A DNA stretch of 64,000 nucleotides from Heliopora coerulea (lineage: Eukaryota > Cnidaria > Anthozoa > Scleralcyonacea > Helioporidae): assembly GCA_030142905.1 (NCBI GenBank), contig JASJOG010000020.1, positions 1,239,501-1,303,500 on the forward strand, given 5' to 3'. The notes beneath the pieces are model-generated. The model was given only the letters and a program-made list of their open reading frames with translations, searched no databases and was not told where the DNA came from. Of this stretch, positions 60,440 to 64,000 are shown piece by piece (position 1 is the stretch's first letter; the number at the start of each line of letters is the position of its first letter). The translations under genes and the position numbers were made by a program.

Positions 60440-60730
60440 CGCCTAAAGGGGCCTGTTCCTAGGTAAAGTCAGTGCCACATTTTGAATCATAAGGTACAGG
60501 AGGATTTGTATAAGTTAGGTTTAAATTTCAGCATTGAGCAAGAAGGTTGAATTTCTGTTTTCAAGTTATCAATTGACTCATTTGACCAAACGTCAGAATT
60601 CCCGTTTACAGGCAGAAAGAGTTAGTATTTGCGAAGTTAATCTTGTCTTTATGCATTTCTGTTTAGAAAAGCTGAAGGTATTTGACTGCATCGAAAGCAG
60701 TAAAAAAAACAGGATGCAAGCGATGTCGAA
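60440..60730. repeat. Second diverged copy of the 520-bp repeat unit
   Basis: CCTGTTCCTAGGTAAAGTCA, ACATTTTGAATCATAAGGTA, GGAGGATTTGTATAA, GAGCAAGAAGGTTGAATTTC and TTCTGTTTAGAAAAG match the array unit in order. Confidence 0.6.
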
Positions 60731-61239
60731 ACGTGGAACAAGGTACTAAGAATGTTCAAAATAAGCACCCCCTTAGTGAATGCTAACTAGCAATAAGCTA
60801 CGTTTTAATTGCAAGTATAAAATTTATTTACAGGCTGTCTCTCAAGAATGAAGACCATCACCTCAAGAGAACGGAATTCGAACAGTATTCACTAAATATT
60901 TTTACAAATGAGCTAGATTAAAATAAAAAGGTGTAAATAGTGCTGTCATCAAACCAGGAAGGTTTGCTGACAGCACGCTGTACTGTGGCAAGCCATAAAG
61001 GCTTGCTGACAGTACGTGTGTCCTGCCTGTTCTTCTGCACGCTTCGCTATAACGCGGCACCCTCGCCTTCGCCTTCGAAGGTATCAGACGCGCACCCCTA
61101 GATCGCCCTCGCGTCCCACTAAGTTTGACCCTAAGTGCCCCGGCCAGAAGCGCGATGAACAAGAGGAGTCACAATCGCCAGATAGATGCCTTACACAAAC
61201 TGTCGTGGAACGGAAAACAGGTATGTGGTGTACTGTTAT
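60731..61239. other. GC-richer stretch without a supported gene
   Basis: Positions 61016-61220 are GC-richer and open on the plus strand, ending at a donor-like AAAACAG/GTATGTGG. No acceptor or partner exon was found and no domain was recognised, so no gene is called. Confidence 0.3.
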
Positions 61240-61288
61240 GTATAGGTAAATATAGATATACGTAGATATACATGTAAGTATATGCAGA

Positions 61289-61332
<44 letters not shown>

Positions 61333-61470
61333 TAGAGATATATTGATATATATAAATTTATATATAGATATATATATAGGCGATATATATAAATCTTGAT
61401 ATATATATAGTATATATATAGATATATACCGATATGGATGTATATATGGATGTATATATTTGTATTGATA
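61240..61470. repeat. (TA)n and TATAGA-rich microsatellite
   Basis: A pure TA tract (61292-61329) is embedded in 230 bases of GATATA, TATATAG and GTATATA variants. Long open frames across it on the minus strand are Tyr/Ile low-complexity artefacts. Confidence 0.9.
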
Positions 61471-63019
61471 GATGGGTACATAGTTTGATAGAATGCCAGG
61501 TAGGCAGGCCAGGTAGAGAGGTAGTTAGGCAGGTATACGTATACACGTGTTTGTGCGCTCACGTAAAAAAAATGCACTTGGGGGGAGAAGGGACGAACAG
61601 GTTGTGTACCGCTCTTGTGGCAGGAGGTCTACTGGCCGGCTTAAAAAGCCCAAGTGTGCCAGGAGTAGTCCCAGGAAAGTCGATACCTTCACGTGGTTCC
61701 CCCCGTTCTTACTAAACTCGACTACCGAAAAGCGGATTGGTGGCGCTATAACCACTACCCAGGGGTTGGTGAAATGGCGGAGGCATAAATGGCAAACTTG
61801 GCGGATATCTGCGTGAGGTTTGTGTATTCGACTTCGTTTCCATGGGGGTGGGCTGTATTGAGGGCGGCCGTTCCTAATTTAGAAGCTGGATGACTCGGTC
61901 GCAACCTTGCGTCTCTCACCCGACTACAATGTCTTCGCTGCTATGCAGATTCACGTTTGCTGCCTTGGGCTTGGCACTGATGGTTTATTTTTCTCCTTTC
62001 ATACTGAATAAAACTTAGCGTTGTGTAGCTAGATTACAACTGATGTTAAGCCCAAATGAGAAACCCAAAATGTTCATTGTGAACATTTTGAGCACTCGCC
62101 GAAGTGTTTGGATATTTGTCAAACAGAAAATTTCATACAAATGAAATGAGCCTAAAATCTTTATTGTCAAAGCTTTAAATCCACTTGAAATAATGCAAAC
62201 TTTTTCCGATGGTATTTTGAAAAGACTCAATTTGGTAAGAAGGACGCTCTTACCTGCTCGATAATACTGTAAATAATAAAAATTCCATTCTGACTGGCGG
62301 AGAACAGCGCGCTTTCATTGTAACAGTACAAGAAAAGGGTCACAGTAATTTCCAATGAATTACGTTTTAGTACAGTAGTACTTTTTTTCAGGTCTATTAT
62401 TGACTGGTAATAGCATGGTTTTTTATGTAATCTGAAAAATCATGCCCTCGCGACTTACTCAAAGACCTGGAATATCACTAGGCCTTCAAACTCGTGGTAT
62501 TTTCATAGTCTCACGACTGCGTTTTTTCTCCAAATCGCACTTGAAGCTATGCTGTTACCTATACTACATCACGGTAACATGTTTAGCAGCGTCGTAACCA
62601 TGATTGGCGACTAAGAGCTAACTTGTAGCGCATCCTTTCCCCGTCGCCAACTTGAAAAATGATGCCGGCGACGACACGGCAGTATTCAAGGAGATAAAAT
62701 TGTAAATTCCTTTGCGATGTTTTTATACATTTTAATAATTTTTAGTAAAAATTTGGCCTACCTTCCCACTGCTTTGCTGCACTACTCGGCAACTTGCGTG
62801 GTACGCTGAATATGAAATATTCGTCTTTTATTAGTATTACCATAAGGGTGTAAGTCATCGAGTTAACTTAAACGTATCTGTTTCGGTAATATCTGCTGGA
62901 ATGGTTGCCACTTTTCGGGCACCCCTGACCTAAAATATGGAAAACAATCTGGGTACAATTTTTAGGGCAATGGGATGTAAGAGCTCACGATGTTCCGTTT
63001 TCGAGTTGAGTGAAGAAAT
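61471..63019. other. Stretch without supported genes
   Basis: It holds a few short, overlapping open frames (such as 61547-61816, +) with basic, domain-free products. No RNA gene or clear repeat was identified. Confidence 0.35.
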
Positions 63020-63137
63020 GGCAGGATTTGCAGTATCAAGATGTTTCATGTTGCCTAAAGTAACGTCCTTTTGAGAGTCACCTCGTTTGCAAAGAGTGCC
63101 CTAAATAGTATGTAAACTTTCCGGAGACGTAAAAACT
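63020..63137 (+). repeat. Dispersed repeat copy shared with 46.5 kb
   Basis: Landmarks TTGCAGTAT, CTAAAGTAACGTCCTTTTGA, AGTCACCTC and GGAGACGTAAAAAC match 46465-46580. It lies just upstream of the LINE RT frame in the same orientation and could be part of that element's 5' region. Confidence 0.55.
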
Positions 63138-63211
63138 TTTTCCTAACTGAAAAGAAAATCAAAAAAGACCAGAAAAATTCCTACAGTTAATGCAGGCAAA
63201 ATGCTCTGGGG

Positions 63212-64000
63212 ATGAAGTTGTGTATTTCACACTCCAAAAATTGTTCACCAATCCAATCCTTCGACACCCTCGGTCGTGATTTACTATTAAAGAAATTAAT
63301 TGGTTTTGGATTAACTAACTCTACTGTTAACTGGTTCAGAGCGTACCTAACAGGGAAGACTTGTCTGACCCAGAGCCCATATTACACGGTGTGCCCCAGG
63401 GTTCCGTCTTGGGCCCTCCTGTTATGTATATAAACGATCTCCTGATGGTAGTAAAATACTGTAAAGTACATCTTTACGCTGATAGTACTCTTCTATATTT
63501 TGATAGTAGCTTTGTTCAAAACATTGAAATCTCTGTCTAAAGATCTCGAGAACATTGTAGGATGGCTCAACCAAAATTACCTTGTGCTGAACCATTCCAA
63601 GACGGAAGTTATGTTAATGGGCACACACCAGAAATTAAACTCAGTGCAAACATTTACAGTTAGCTTAAATGACATGACATTTGAGCGTGTATACAAATTT
63701 AAGTATTTGGGAGGTGCATTAGATCCCAACTTGTGGTACGATCATATTGACGTAATTGGAAACAAAAATATCACGGCTCGGAATGCTTCGTAAAGCCCGT
63801 AAAGTTCTACCTCGAGATGCCTGCATAACGTTATTCAACGCAATAGTTTTACCGTTGTTTGATTATTGTTGTGGTGTGTGGGATGCCTGTGGGCAGGGAA
63901 ATAAGAACTTTCTTGACCGCTTGTATAAGAGGGCTGCAGGGATAATTGAAAGCCGGAAGATCAACACAGATGAGTTACGGTGTAAATTTAAGTGGCCATC
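63212..64000 (+). pseudogene. Non-LTR retrotransposon (LINE) reverse transcriptase, frameshifted, cut by window end
   Basis: Three frames chain along one strand. First SFDTLGRDLLLKKLIGFGL (RT motif with catalytic Asp) and NWFRAYLTGKT. Then, after a shift near 63380, HGVPQGSVLGPPVMYINDLL and LYADSTLLYF, where the catalytic YADD reads YADS (63475-63486). Then, after a shift near 63500, KDLENIVGWLNQNYLVLNHSKTE and YKFKYLGGALDPNL. After a shift near 63765, RLGMLRKARKVLP, LFNAIVLPLFDYCCGVWDAC and LYKRAAGIIE continue to the window end. The order is that of CR1/Jockey-type LINE RTs. It is dead: shifted frames and a lost catalytic Asp. Confidence 0.85.

Noticed and set aside
61016..61249. Possible exon with donor site
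   Set aside because: A donor-like site exists at 61220, but no start, acceptor or partner exon fits, and both strands are open.
61236..61577. 113-codon open frame on the minus strand
   Set aside because: It is a low-complexity Tyr/Ile translation of a TA microsatellite.

Overview
The window looks like nuclear DNA of a cnidarian, most likely an anthozoan such as a reef coral. This is an inference. It rests on AT-rich, intron-bearing, gene-sparse sequence with canonical GT-AG introns, an RGM gene of invertebrate type, a full animal ERp57 gene, and a dense load of short inverted-repeat transposons, a Penelope-like element and LINE debris. I see no bacterial, viral or organellar genes.

Genes. 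Three protein genes are well supported or plausible. (1) Positions 1-2251 (+): the 3' end of an unidentified, very charged protein, in three exons with compatible phases. (2) 12276-14084 (-): a complete two-coding-exon repulsive guidance molecule (RGM/hemojuvelin family). It has a signal peptide, the GDPH autoproteolysis motif, furin-like sites and a GPI-anchor tail, and would be a cell-surface BMP co-receptor. (3) 36955-45271 (-): a complete 13-exon ERp57/PDIA3 disulfide isomerase of 496 residues with two CGHC active sites. All 12 introns were placed by splice sites and phase. It ends in an unusual non-KDEL tail.

Repeats. The rest is largely gene-free. 1.8-9.2 kb holds palindrome clusters, hairpin elements and a three-copy tandem repeat of about 640 bp. 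14.1-37 kb is mostly featureless, with one possible mini transcription unit near 30.5 kb, a 161-bp near-perfect palindrome at 32.1 kb and a degenerate minisatellite at 34-35 kb. The PDIA3 introns carry several small hairpin transposons, including a GCGATC-rich one. 46.8-48.8 kb is a 1.95-kb inverted-repeat element with tRNA-like ends pointing outward and a nested MITE. 49.3-60.7 kb holds tandem and dispersed copies of a roughly 520-bp repeat.

Retroelements. 57.8-59.4 kb is a decayed Penelope-like element with RT and GIY-YIG domains. It is flanked by inverted terminal repeats, each carrying a minimal hammerhead-ribozyme motif. 63.2-64.0 kb holds a frameshifted LINE reverse transcriptase that runs off the window.

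The two complete genes are not functionally linked; they are ordinary neighbours in a repeat-rich animal genome. The most unusual material lies in the mobile elements. All calls come from reading the sequence, and no database search was run.
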